Part shown: positions 14,191 through 22,865 of the stretch, one piece after another
Position numbering within the stretch: the first letter of the stretch is position 1
How the letters are laid out: every line of letters begins with the position of its first letter
From: Planotetraspora thailandica
GTDB taxonomy: Bacteria; Actinomycetota; Actinomycetes; Streptosporangiales; Streptosporangiaceae
Direction: 5' to 3'
Assembly: GCF_016863335.1 (NCBI RefSeq)
Contig: NZ_BOOR01000036.1
Coordinates: forward strand, 1-64,000
DNA length: 64,000 nucleotides
Position numbers and translations under genes: made by a program
Notes under the pieces: model-generated
What the model was told of the DNA's origin: nothing
The model's database searches: none
What the model saw: the letters and a program-made list of their open reading frames with translations, nothing else

Positions 14191-15045
14191 TCAGTCTTGA
14201 TTCAGGCGGGCGGTGACGAAGCGGTCGCGGCCGGTCAGATCCTGCCGGAGGCGCACGTCACGCCACCCCTTGTCCTCGGGAAACAGCCAGTACACGGAGT
14301 TCCCCTGCTCGTCGGCGTGCTCGACGGCCATGAACCCTCCCGGCCGCAGCAGCCGCCTGGCCGTACGCTCGACGGCCCTGACCTCGTCCAGCCCGTCGTC
14401 CCCCGAACCGTAGAGCGCACGAGACGGGTCGTAGTCGCGCACCTCCGGATCCCGGGGGATGGCGCCCGGCGGGATGTACGGCGGATTGGAGATCACGAGG
14501 TCGACCCGCCCGTTCAGTTCGGGCAGGCAGTCGGCGAGGTCCTCGGGGTGAAGCGAGGTACGGCCCTGCCCGTGCTCGAGGATGTTCTTCTTGGCCCAGC
14601 CGTACGCGACGGGGTCGATCTCGACGGCGTGCACCTGCGCGAGGGCGACCTCCTGGGCGATCGACAGCGCGATCGCGCCCGACCCGGTGCCGAGGTCGAC
14701 GACGACCGGCGAGGCGACGTCCATCTCACGCAGCCGGTCGATCGCCCATCCCGCCACGACCTCGGTCTCCGGCCGAGGCACGAAGACCCCTGGCCCGACC
14801 TCGAGGGAGAGGAAGCGGAAGTAGGCGCGGCCGGTGATGTGCTGGAGCGGCTCCCTGGCCTCCCTGCGGGCGATGCCCTCCCAGAAGAGCGCGTCGAAGT
14901 CGGCGTCCTTGACGGTGTGCAGAGTGCCTCGCGACACACCGTGGACGAATGCCGCAATCTCCTCGGCATCGGCGCGCGGTGACGGCACGCCCGCCTCGGC
15001 TAGCCGGGCGGTGGCGTGTGCGATCTCGTCGAACAGGAAGGTCAT
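14191..15045 (-). CDS. prmC: Peptide chain release factor N5-glutamine methyltransferase
   Basis: 284 residues. The N-terminal helical domain (1-75) is followed by an SAM-binding Rossmann domain (VVVDLGTGSGAIALSIA) and the glutamine-binding NPPY motif in VISNPPYIP. The N-terminal substrate region has GRAYFRFLSLEVGPGVFVPRPETE. It methylates the GGQ glutamine of RF1/RF2, consistent with prfA directly upstream 47 bases away. The stop is 5 bases from repeat array A. Confidence 0.95.
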   Translation of the reverse strand: MTFLFDEIAHATARLAEAGVPSPRADAEEIAAFVHGVSRGTLHTVKDADFDALFWEGIARREAREPLQHITGRAYFRFLSLEVGPGVFVPRPETEVVAGWAIDRLREMDVASPVVVDLGTGSGAIALSIAQEVALAQVHAVEIDPVAYGWAKKNILEHGQGRTSLHPEDLADCLPELNGRVDLVISNPPYIPPGAIPRDPEVRDYDPSRALYGSGDDGLDEVRAVERTARRLLRPGGFMAVEHADEQGNSVYWLFPEDKGWRDVRLRQDLTGRDRFVTARLNQD

Positions 15046-15092
15046 GGTCTCTTATGGCCTGGCTGACGGGCGGGTCCTGGAACGAGACGTCG

Positions 15093-16142
15093 TCATGACG
15101 AATGCGCGGCGAGCTTCTCCGACAGTTCGGCGTCCAGCAATGCCTGTATCACCGCGTCGAGGTCGCCGTCCAGGACTTGGTCGAGGTTGTACGCCTTGAA
15201 GCCCACCCGATGGTCGGAGATGCGGTTTTCGGGGAAGTTGTAGGTCCTGATCCGCTCGGACCTGTCGACCGTGCGCACCTGCGACTTGCGCTCGGCCATG
15301 GCGGCGGCCTCGGCCTCCTCCTGGGCGATGGCGAGCAGCCGGGCGCGCAGGATCCGCAGCGCCGACTCCTTGTTCTGGAGCTGGCTCTTCTCGTTCTGGC
15401 AGGAGACGACCACCCCGGTCGGAATGTGGGTGATCCGGACCGCGGAGTCGGTCGTGTTGACGCTCTGGCCGCCGGGACCGCTGGAGCGGAACACGTCGAT
15501 CCGCAGGTCGTTCGGGTCGATCTGCACGTCGACGTCCTCGGCCTCGGGATAGACCAGAACGCCGGCGGCGGAGGTGTGGATGCGGCCCTGCGACTCGGTC
15601 ACGGGCACGCGCTGGACGCGGTGCACGCCGCCTTCGAACTTGAGCCGCGACCAGACGCCCTCCCTGCCCTTGATGGCGACCGTGACGTCCTTGTATCCAC
15701 CGAGGTCGGAGTGCTGCGAATCGATGACCTCGGTCTTGTAGCCGGCCCGCTCCGCGTACCGCAGATACATGCGCAGGAGGTCGCCAGCGAACAACGCCGA
15801 CTCCTGACCGCCCTCGCCGGCCTTGATCTCCATGATGATGTCCTTGTCATCGTTGGGATCACGCGGGACGAGGAGGTGGGTCAGCTTCTCCTCCAGCACC
15901 GGGATGCGGCCTTCCAGCTCGGCCGCCTCGTCGGCGAAGGCCGGGTCCTCGGCCACCAGTTCGCGGGCCGCGGCCAGGTCCTCCCGGACGCCCTCCAGCT
16001 CGCGGTAGGTCGCCACGATCGGCGTCAGCACCGCATAACGCTTGCCGTACGTCCTCGCCTTGGCCTGGTCGGCGTGCACGGCGGGATCCGCGAGCCTCTG
16101 CTCCAGGTCCGCGTACTCACTGATGATCTCGTCGAGGTTCAC
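15093..16142 (-). CDS. prfA: Peptide chain release factor 1
   Basis: 349 residues, GTG start at 16140-16142 with AAGGAG upstream. The GGQ motif lies in [13 protein letters not shown]. The stop-codon recognition tripeptide is PVT in [12 protein letters not shown], which marks RF1 (UAA/UAG) rather than RF2. The C-terminal [16 protein letters not shown] block is conserved. No programmed frameshift site is seen, as expected for RF1. It follows rpmE, from which a hairpin separates it. Confidence 0.97.
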   Translation of the reverse strand: MNLDEIISEYADLEQRLADPAVHADQAKARTYGKRYAVLTPIVATYRELEGVREDLAAARELVAEDPAFADEAAELEGRIPVLEEKLTHLLVPRDPNDDKDIIMEIKAGEGGQESALFAGDLLRMYLRYAERAGYKTEVIDSQHSDLGGYKDVTVAIKGREGVWSRLKFEGGVHRVQRVPVTESQGRIHTSAAGVLVYPEAEDVDVQIDPNDLRIDVFRSSGPGGQSVNTTDSAVRITHIPTGVVVSCQNEKSQLQNKESALRILRARLLAIAQEEAEAAAMAERKSQVRTVDRSERIRTYNFPENRISDHRVGFKAYNLDQVLDGDLDAVIQALLDAELSEKLAAHSS

Positions 16143-16182
16143 CGCACACTCCTTCTGCTCGGGATTTCCGCCCTAATCGCCA

Positions 16183-16233
16183 AGGACGCCGACCCTGGCG
16201 CACCCGTGATGGGCGCGCCCGAGCCGGCGTCCT
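16183..16233 (-). terminator. Hairpin between rpmE and prfA
   Basis: Inverted repeat AGGACGCCG (16183-16191) and CGGCGTCCT (16225-16233), with further GC pairing possible inside, placed 8 bases after the rpmE stop. There is no strong U-tract. It may attenuate or process the rpmE-prfA transcript rather than fully stop it. Confidence 0.55.
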
Positions 16234-16240
16234 GAAAGAG

Positions 16241-16459
16241 CTACTTGCTCTGGGCCTTCTTCCCGAAACGCGCCTCGAAGCGCGCCACCCGGCCACCGGT
16301 GTCGAGGATCTTCTGCTTGCCCGTGTAGAACGGGTGGCAGGCAGAGCAGACGTCGGCGTGGATGACGCCGCTCTTCGCGGTGCTACGCGTGGTGAAGGAG
16401 CTCCCGCAGGCGCAGGTCACCTGGGTGACCACGTACTCCGGGTGGATGTCGGGCTTCAT
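16241..16459 (-). CDS. rpmE: 50S ribosomal protein L31 (zinc-binding form)
   Basis: 72 residues. It has the four cysteines of the C+ form (CACGSSF and [10 protein letters not shown]), so this is the zinc-containing paralogue. A C- paralogue (rpmE2) used under zinc starvation would lie elsewhere. It follows rho on the same strand, separated by a terminator and about 230 bases. Confidence 0.96.
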   Translation of the reverse strand: MKPDIHPEYVVTQVTCACGSSFTTRSTAKSGVIHADVCSACHPFYTGKQKILDTGGRVARFEARFGKKAQSK

Positions 16460-16644
16460 GTCTCAGTCCTAACGCTCAGTGCGGTCGCCGGGTCGCTTCT
16501 GCCTCGTACGGCTCGCGCGCATCGGCACACTCATATGCGCGCCGCGGGAACCGGTACCGCTGCGGTTCGGGTTCCAGTGTGCCAGATCCTGCAACCTTCC
16601 CAGGCCATCGGCTATTCCTGGCACTCCCGCGTGGGCCGTACACG

Positions 16645-16679
16645 CCGACGCCCCGGGCGGCGACTGCCCGGGGCGTCGG
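16645..16679 (-). terminator. Terminator hairpin after rho
   Basis: Perfect 14-bp stem CCGACGCCCCGGGC (16645-16658) and GCCCGGGGCGTCGG (16666-16679) with a 7-base loop, starting 9 bases after the rho stop codon. There is no long U-tract, as often in high-GC actinobacteria. Confidence 0.8.
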
Positions 16680-16688
16680 TCACACGTG

Positions 16689-18686
16689 CTAGTCGCGGTC
16701 GTTGCTGACCGTGGTCTTCTGGACCTGGAGCAGGAACTCGGCGTTCGACTTGGTCTCCTTCATCTTCTCGAGAAGGAGTTCCAGAGCCTGCTGCATGTCC
16801 AGGGCGTGCAGCACGCGCCGCAGCTTCCAGACGATCGCCAGCTCGTCCCTGCCCATGAGGATCTCTTCCTTACGGGTGCTGGACGCGTCGACGTCCACCG
16901 CGGGGAAGATCCGCTTGTCGGCGAGGGACCGGTTGAGCTTGAGCTCCATGTTGCCGGTGCCCTTGAACTCCTCGAAGATGACCTCGTCCATCTTGGACCC
17001 GGTCTCGACCAGGGCCGTGGCGAGGATCGTCAGCGAGCCGCCGTTCTCGATGTTGCGGGCGGCGCCGAAGAAGCGCTTCGGCGGGTAGAGCGCCGTGGAG
17101 TCGACACCACCGGACAGGATCCGGCCGCTCGCGGGCGCCGCGAGGTTGTAGGCGCGGCCCAGGCGGGTGATCGAGTCGAGCAGGACGACCACGTCGTGAC
17201 CGAGCTCCACCAGACGCTTGGCGCGCTCGATGGCGAGCTCGGCGACGGTGGTGTGGTCCTCGGCCGGACGGTCGAAGGTCGAGTGGATGACCTCGCCCTT
17301 GACCGACCGCTGCATGTCGGTGACCTCTTCCGGACGCTCGTCGACCAGGACGACCATCAGGTGGCACTCGGGGTTGTTGTGCATGATCGCGTTGGCGATC
17401 GCCTGCAGCACCATCGTCTTGCCCGCCTTCGGCGGGGAGACGATCAGACCACGCTGGCCCTTGCCGATCGGCGAGACCAGGTCGATGATCCGCGTGGTCA
17501 GGATGTTCGGCTCGGTCTCCAGGCGCAGGCGGTCCTGCGGGTAGAGCGGCGTCAGCTTGTTGAAGTCGGGCCGCTGACGCGCCTGCTCCGGCTCCATGCC
17601 GTTGACCGTGTCGAGCCGGACCAGCGCGTTGAACTTCTCGCGGCGCTCGCCGTCGCGCGGCTGGCGGACCGCGCCGGTGACGACGTCACCCTTGCGCAGG
17701 CCGTTGCGGCGGATCTGGGCGAGTGAGACGTACACGTCGTTGGCGCCGGGCAGGTAGCCGCTGGTGCGCACGAACGCGTAGTTGTCGAGGATGTCGAGGA
17801 TGCCGGCGATCGGGATCAGGACGTCGTCCTCGCCGATCACGGGCTCGTTGCCCTCGAAGCGGTCGCGCCCGCGCCGGTTGCGCTCGCGGAAGCGGCCACG
17901 GCGACCACGCGGGTCGTCGCCCTGCTGGTCGCCGCGGGCGTCACCACGGCTGTCGCTGCGGCTGTCACCACGGTTGTCGCCGCGGCTCTGCTGATCGCGA
18001 CCCTGCTGGTCACGGCCGCGGCTTCCGGCGTCGCCCGCGTCGGCGGCGCGCTGGTCGGTACGGCTGTCGCGGTCACCGCCACGGCGGTCCCCCCGCTCGC
18101 CGCGTTCTCCGCGCTCGCCGCGTTCGCCACGCTCTCCCCGGTCGCCGCGGGTGCGGCGCTCACGGCGGTCGCCGCGCTCTCCGCGGCCCTCGCGTACCTC
18201 GCCCTGGGCGGCGTCGGTCTGCGGGTCGGCGGAAACGGCGGTCTCGGCGGGGGCCACGGCAGGCGTGGACGCGGCGGGAGCGCTGTCCACGCGCTCCTGC
18301 GAGGCCCGCTCGACGACGGCGGGCGCGGCCGCCACGGTCTCGGCTGCCGGAGCGGCGACGGGCTCAGCGGCGGGCGCGGCGGCGCGGGACCGTTCCCTGC
18401 GGCCGCGTGCGGGGCGCTCGCTGGCGACGGCCGTCTCCACCGGCGCCTTCGGCTCCGCCGAGGACTCCCCCGATCCGCCCTGCTTTTCCTGGATGGCCGC
18501 GATGAGCTGGCTCTTGCGCATACGACCGGTCCCGCTGATTCCGAGGCCGCTGGCCATGGCCTGCAGCTCGGGGAGCACCATGCCGGCGAGGCCGGTGCCG
18601 GAGCGACGGCGCGACCGGGCCGGGGCGGAAGTGGGGGTGTCGCCGGCGGCTGCGCCGTCGGAGAGGAGTTCGGTGGTGTCGCTCAA
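16689..18686 (-). CDS. rho: Transcription termination factor Rho
   Basis: 665 residues. The start is TTG (18684-18686) with AAGGA 7 bases upstream; no ATG or GTG fits. Order: Rho N-terminal helical domain (about 20-65), a long low-complexity insertion rich in Arg, Gly, Asp and Glu (about 75-285, with RGERGERGERG runs), the cold-shock-like RNA-binding domain (DILDNYAFVRTSGYLPG), then the hexameric ATPase with Walker A SPPKAGKTMV near residue 420, a DERPEEV loop and the R-finger region. The charged insertion is typical of actinobacterial Rho and binds RNA. A leader of about 380 bases precedes it. Confidence 0.96.
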   Translation of the reverse strand: MSDTTELLSDGAAAGDTPTSAPARSRRRSGTGLAGMVLPELQAMASGLGISGTGRMRKSQLIAAIQEKQGGSGESSAEPKAPVETAVASERPARGRRERSRAAAPAAEPVAAPAAETVAAAPAVVERASQERVDSAPAASTPAVAPAETAVSADPQTDAAQGEVREGRGERGDRRERRTRGDRGERGERGERGERGERGDRRGGDRDSRTDQRAADAGDAGSRGRDQQGRDQQSRGDNRGDSRSDSRGDARGDQQGDDPRGRRGRFRERNRRGRDRFEGNEPVIGEDDVLIPIAGILDILDNYAFVRTSGYLPGANDVYVSLAQIRRNGLRKGDVVTGAVRQPRDGERREKFNALVRLDTVNGMEPEQARQRPDFNKLTPLYPQDRLRLETEPNILTTRIIDLVSPIGKGQRGLIVSPPKAGKTMVLQAIANAIMHNNPECHLMVVLVDERPEEVTDMQRSVKGEVIHSTFDRPAEDHTTVAELAIERAKRLVELGHDVVVLLDSITRLGRAYNLAAPASGRILSGGVDSTALYPPKRFFGAARNIENGGSLTILATALVETGSKMDEVIFEEFKGTGNMELKLNRSLADKRIFPAVDVDASSTRKEEILMGRDELAIVWKLRRVLHALDMQQALELLLEKMKETKSNAEFLLQVQKTTVSNDRD

Positions 18687-19100
18687 CTAAAAGGTCCTTC
18701 CCAGGGGTCGGGCGCCGGATTTTGTCATCCACACGTCCCGGTGGTGCGACCCGGCGGGACAGACCGGGTCGGAATTCGCGAATCTCATGTGTCGATGACC
18801 CTCGGGACTCGCAAGCGGTAGGTGTCCGGGGGCCAGCCCCCGGATTGTCGCCACCGACCAGGTGTCTTGGTGGTTCGAACGCGCATGTCGCCGAGAACGC
18901 CACCCCCGGTCATGCCACCCGGAGGTGAGCCGACTGGAGGAAACGGTTTCGGGGAAATCGCCCTGCCCGCGTCGAATGACGCGATGCGACGTGCAGCGAT
19001 GTGCGAATGACAAGCACGCACCCAACACGGGGGCACCTGGTGCGGCTATCAGCCTAACATCACCAGCGCGCACAGCTATTCCCTGAAGGTCGAAGAGGCA
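18687..19100 (-). promoter_or_regulatory. Long gene-free leader upstream of rho
   Basis: 414 bases between the thrB stop and the rho start, with no supported ORF. On the rho strand a TTAGGCT sequence near 19047-19053 could be a -10 element. A perfect hairpin CCGGGGGC-CA-GCCCCCGG lies at 18826-18843. The size and the hairpins fit a structured 5' leader, such as one used for rho autoregulation, but this is inference. Confidence 0.4.
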
Positions 19101-20033
19101 TCAGCGTGTCTCGGGAAACAGAACGCCCGCACCCACGGGGTCGACGTTCATTGGCTGGATGTGCCAGTCCGTACCCACTTCTGGCGCGATCAAATCCTGC
19201 GTGTCGTGCGTCGAAAACGCCAGAATCGTCGGACCCGCTCCCGAGACCACGGCGGGCACGCCCGCCGCGCGAAGTCGCCGCAGCAAATCCGCGGTCCGCG
19301 GCATCGCGGGAGCGCGGTAATCCTGGTGCAACCGATCTTCGGTGGCCGCGAGGAGCAGACCGGTCTCCGGCCTGCGGGTCAGCGCCGCGATCAGCAGCGC
19401 CGCCCTCCCCGCGTTGGCCGCGGCGTCCGAATGCGGGACGTCCTTGGGCAGCAGACCCCTGGCCTCCTCCGTCGAGAGGCGGAAGTCGGGGATCAACACG
19501 ACGGGCCGCACATCCTTGTGCGGTGTCAGTTTGACCATACTCGCAGGTCCGGACTGCTCCGACCACGCGATCGTGAGTCCTCCGGCCAGGCAGGGGGCGA
19601 CGTTGTCCGGATGCCCCTCCAGTTCCGTCGCGAGCGCGAAGACCTCGTCGTCACCCAGGGTCGCCCCGTCGCCGTACGCGCTGGATGCCAGGGCCCTGGC
19701 GGCGAGGATGCCCGCGCAGATCGCCGCGGAGGACGACCCGAGACCCCGCGCGTGCGGGATGCGGTTGAGACAGCGCAGCCGGATGCCCGCGGGCTGGGGG
19801 GCTCCCATCCGGTCGAAGGCGGCACGCATGGTCGAGACGATCAGATGGCCCTCGCCGCCGTCCAACTCACCCGCGCCTTCGCCCTCCACGTCGATGTGCA
19901 CGCCCGGAGTGGTCAGGAGCGCGGCCCCGACCTCGTCGTACAGGTCGAGCGCGAGGCCGAGACTGTCGAACCCGGGGCCGAGATTGGCGCTCGTCGCCGG
20001 CACGCGGACGACGACGGTGTTGTCATATGTCAT
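19101..20033 (-). CDS. thrB: Homoserine kinase
   Basis: 310 residues. GHMP-kinase fold: N-terminal VRVPATSANLGPGFDSLGLA, ATP-binding PHARGLGSSSAAICAG and C-terminal GVPAVVSGAGPTILAF. It phosphorylates homoserine to O-phosphohomoserine for ThrC. The ATG at 20031-20033 is preceded by AGGTGAT. The tail of repeat array B ends 17 bases upstream, between thrC and thrB. Confidence 0.96.
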   Translation of the reverse strand: MTYDNTVVVRVPATSANLGPGFDSLGLALDLYDEVGAALLTTPGVHIDVEGEGAGELDGGEGHLIVSTMRAAFDRMGAPQPAGIRLRCLNRIPHARGLGSSSAAICAGILAARALASSAYGDGATLGDDEVFALATELEGHPDNVAPCLAGGLTIAWSEQSGPASMVKLTPHKDVRPVVLIPDFRLSTEEARGLLPKDVPHSDAAANAGRAALLIAALTRRPETGLLLAATEDRLHQDYRAPAMPRTADLLRRLRAAGVPAVVSGAGPTILAFSTHDTQDLIAPEVGTDWHIQPMNVDPVGAGVLFPETR

Positions 20034-20050
20034 TCATCACCTGAATCGCT

Positions 20051-20186
20051 GTGCATGATCACGAAGAGAATCGTGCCCGATCAGCGGGGGTCTTGGCGAA
20101 CTTCTGCATGATCACGATTTGGCCCGCCGCAGGCAGCGGCCATGATCCGCGAACTTCTGCATGATCACGCCCAAAGGGGGGATGGG
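20051..20186 (-). repeat. 53-bp repeat array B between thrC and thrB
   Basis: Complementary cores CGAACTTCTGCATGATCAC at 20150-20168 and 20097-20115, and a truncated tail core ending at 20062; spacing is exactly 53. The head on the right reads, on the complement, CCCCCCTTTGGGC before the first core. The array separates two genes that are normally co-transcribed. Confidence 0.9.
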
Positions 20187-20192
20187 GTCAGG

Positions 20193-21251
20193 TCAGGTCA
20201 GTTCGAGGGCGTCGGCGGCGGCGTAGGCGTCGACGGGGATCGTCACCGGGGCGGGAGCTCCGGAGATGGCCCAGTCGGGGTCCTTGAGCCCGTTGCCCGT
20301 GACGGTGCAGACCACGCGCTGTCCGGGCGTGAGCATGCCCTTCTCGTGGGCCTGGAGGAGACCGGCCACGCTCGCCGCGGAGGCGAGCTCGACGAAGACG
20401 CCCTCCTCCTGGGCCAGCAGCTTGTAGGCCGCCGCGATCTGGCGGTCGGTCACGGCCTGGATGTCGCCGCCGGACTCGTCGCGCGCCGCCTCGGCCAGAC
20501 GCCACGACGCCGGGTTGCCGATCCTGATCGCCGTGGCGATGGTGTGCGGATGGGTGACGGGGGCGCCGGCGACCAGCGGCGCCGCGCCGCTTGCCTGGAA
20601 TCCCAGCATGCGCGGCCGCTTCGTGGCGAGCCCCTCTTCCGCGTATTCCTTGTAGCCCATCCAGTAGGCAGAAATGTTGCCGGCGTTACCCACGGGAATG
20701 CAGTGCACGTCGGGGGCGTCGCCGAGCGTGTCGACGATCTCGAACGCGGCGGTCTTCTGCCCCTGGAGGCGGTGCGGGTTCACCGAGTTGACCAGGGCGA
20801 TCGGATAGTTCTCCGCCAGCTTCCTGGTCATGTCCAGGCAGTCGTCGAACGATCCCTCGACCTGGAGCAGCCGGGCCCCGTGCACGAGCGCCTGCGCCAG
20901 CTTGCCCATCGCGATCTTCCCGCGCGGCACCAGGACCGCGCAGGTCAGCCCGGCCCGTACGGCATAGGCCGCCGCGGAGGCGCTGGTGTTGCCCGTGGAG
21001 GCGCAGATGACCGCCTTGGCGCCCTCTTCGAGCGCCTTGCTGATGGCCACGGTCATGCCGCGGTCCTTGAAGCTGCCCGTCGGGTTGAGTCCCTCGACCT
21101 TCAGGTGCACGTCGCATCCGGTCAGCGCCGACACGCGCCGGGCCGGCACGAGGGGCGTGCCGCCCTCAAAGAGAGTGACCACGGGCGTCGTCGCGGACAC
21201 CGGAAGCCGGTCACGGTATTCCTCGATGAGACCACGCCAAGCCCTGGACAT
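20193..21251 (-). CDS. threonine synthase thrC: Threonine synthase
   Basis: 352 residues from ATG 21249-21251 ([12 protein letters not shown]) with a strong GGAGGGAG ribosome-binding site. PLP-dependent beta-elimination/replacement enzyme. The PLP lysine lies in [13 protein letters not shown], and [16 protein letters not shown] and [13 protein letters not shown] are conserved. It is the short actinobacterial type that converts O-phosphohomoserine to threonine. It is divergent from the glycosyltransferase gene at 21444. Confidence 0.96.
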   Translation of the reverse strand: MSRAWRGLIEEYRDRLPVSATTPVVTLFEGGTPLVPARRVSALTGCDVHLKVEGLNPTGSFKDRGMTVAISKALEEGAKAVICASTGNTSASAAAYAVRAGLTCAVLVPRGKIAMGKLAQALVHGARLLQVEGSFDDCLDMTRKLAENYPIALVNSVNPHRLQGQKTAAFEIVDTLGDAPDVHCIPVGNAGNISAYWMGYKEYAEEGLATKRPRMLGFQASGAAPLVAGAPVTHPHTIATAIRIGNPASWRLAEAARDESGGDIQAVTDRQIAAAYKLLAQEEGVFVELASAASVAGLLQAHEKGMLTPGQRVVCTVTGNGLKDPDWAISGAPAPVTIPVDAYAAADALELT

Positions 21252-21443
21252 GATTACTCCCTCCACGCGCGGCCACGCGTGCAACCTGGGGTATTGGTCA
21301 CAGAGTCTACGGGGTACCGCCTGACATGCGGGACGGAATGTCCATCAGATGGACACGATGGGCGTCACATTAAGGAATCACATCCCTTTCGCTACGATTC
21401 CCCAGGCATTCGATCAGGCGATTCCCCCGAAGGAGCGGCCATC

Positions 21444-22850
21444 GTGACCGTGTCCCGTCCGCGGATCCGGCACAACGACCATTCCCCGCTCGAACCCCCG
21501 GACCTGGGGAAGTGGAAGCCGCAGCTCACGGTCAGCGTCGTCGTCCCGGCCCACGGGGGGCAGTTCCCGCTCGACCTCACGCTGGCCGCGTTGTCGGCGC
21601 AGACCTATCCGGCCGGCCTGACCGAGGTGGTCATCGTCGACGACGGCAGCGACCCGCCGCTCCGCATGCCCGCGATCCGGCCGGAGAACACCCGGATGAT
21701 CAGGGCGGATCCCTCGAGGTGGGGCTCCGGGCACGCCGTGAACGAGGGCGTGCGCGCGTCGGACGGCACGGTCGTCCAGCGCTTCGACGCCGACATGATC
21801 ATGTTTCGCGGCCACCTCGAAGCGCTGATGCGCTGGCATCACCTCACCGACTACGTGGTCGCGATCGGCGGCAAACACTTCATCGACGAGCCCCCGGTGA
21901 CGGCGGAGGACGTGCGCCACGCCGTCCTCAACGACGCGGTGGGCGACATCACCGACCTGTCGCAGGCGATCCCCCACTCCACCGAACGAGTGATCATCAA
22001 CTCGCACGGGCTGCGCCGCAACAAGGAGCCCTACCACGCGCTCACCGGGGCCACGGTGTCACTGCACCGCTCGCTCTTCGACGCCGTGGGCGGCTTCGAC
22101 CCCGACGCCATCCGCGGGCAGGACACCGAGCTGGGATACCGGCTGGCCCAGAACGGGGCCGTGTTCGTTCCCGATCTCGAGGCCCGAGCCGTGCACGTGG
22201 GCCGCTCGACCCAGTTGCGCGACCCCACGACGACGATCCGGGTCGTGGCGCCCTATCTCGCCCACCGCATCCCGCTGCGCCGCGACCTGCGCGCCCACCG
22301 GGGGCGGGGCTGGCTCGTGCCGTACGTCGACGTGGTGCTCCTCGTCGGCGGCGCGAGCGAGGACGAGGTGCACGCGGCCGTCGAGACCGCCCTGTCCGGC
22401 ACCCTTCCCGACGTTTCCGTCACCCTCGTGGCCCCGTGGTCAACGCTCCCCCACGGCCGCCATTCGACGCTCGGCGCCCCCGAGTTCGAGCTGCGGATGA
22501 TCCGTGAGGGATATCGCCACGATCCGCGGGTCCGCCTGGCCGACGAAGTGCCGCCCACGGCCGCCCCCGTCCCGTTCCGCTATGTGGGGCCGGTCGACGT
22601 GCCGCTGGAGGCCACCTCGCTGGAGAGCATGATCACCGAGCTCTCCGGCGAGCGGCTGGGGCTGCTCGAGATCGCCTTCCCCGACGGCCGAGCCGCCCGG
22701 TTCGAGCGCACCGAGGCCGTCGGCCGGGCCCTGCTGCTCGCCGCTCCCGGCGAGTCCCAGGCCGACGTCGTCCGGGAGACCCACGGAGTACGGCAGGCAC
22801 CGGCCGCCTCTTTCTGGCCGTCCCACGCCCTGGCGTCCGCGTCCACATGA
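21444..22850 (+). CDS. Family 2 glycosyltransferase
   Basis: 468 residues from GTG 21444 with AAGGAG 8-9 bases upstream. A much longer in-frame reading covers thrC antisense and is not used. The GT-A fold begins LTVSVVVPAHGGQFPLDLTLAA. A DAD metal site lies in QRFDADMIMF, and an acceptor-type GQDTELGYRL follows near residue 230. The C-terminal 200 residues are specific to this pair of genes. It is a paralogue of the convergent gene at 22866-24767 (both begin with an ND(H/Y)S.L.PP.LG.W motif). Substrate unknown; a cell-surface glycan role is likely. Confidence 0.85.
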   Translation: MTVSRPRIRHNDHSPLEPPDLGKWKPQLTVSVVVPAHGGQFPLDLTLAALSAQTYPAGLTEVVIVDDGSDPPLRMPAIRPENTRMIRADPSRWGSGHAVNEGVRASDGTVVQRFDADMIMFRGHLEALMRWHHLTDYVVAIGGKHFIDEPPVTAEDVRHAVLNDAVGDITDLSQAIPHSTERVIINSHGLRRNKEPYHALTGATVSLHRSLFDAVGGFDPDAIRGQDTELGYRLAQNGAVFVPDLEARAVHVGRSTQLRDPTTTIRVVAPYLAHRIPLRRDLRAHRGRGWLVPYVDVVLLVGGASEDEVHAAVETALSGTLPDVSVTLVAPWSTLPHGRHSTLGAPEFELRMIREGYRHDPRVRLADEVPPTAAPVPFRYVGPVDVPLEATSLESMITELSGERLGLLEIAFPDGRAARFERTEAVGRALLLAAPGESQADVVRETHGVRQAPAASFWPSHALASAST

Positions 22851-22865
22851 GCCGGCCCGGCCGCG

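Noticed and set aside
20142-21443. Possible 434-residue N-terminal extension of the glycosyltransferase starting at 20142.
   Set aside because: It runs antisense through thrC and includes repeat array B; the GTG at 21444 has a good Shine-Dalgarno and gives the family N terminus.
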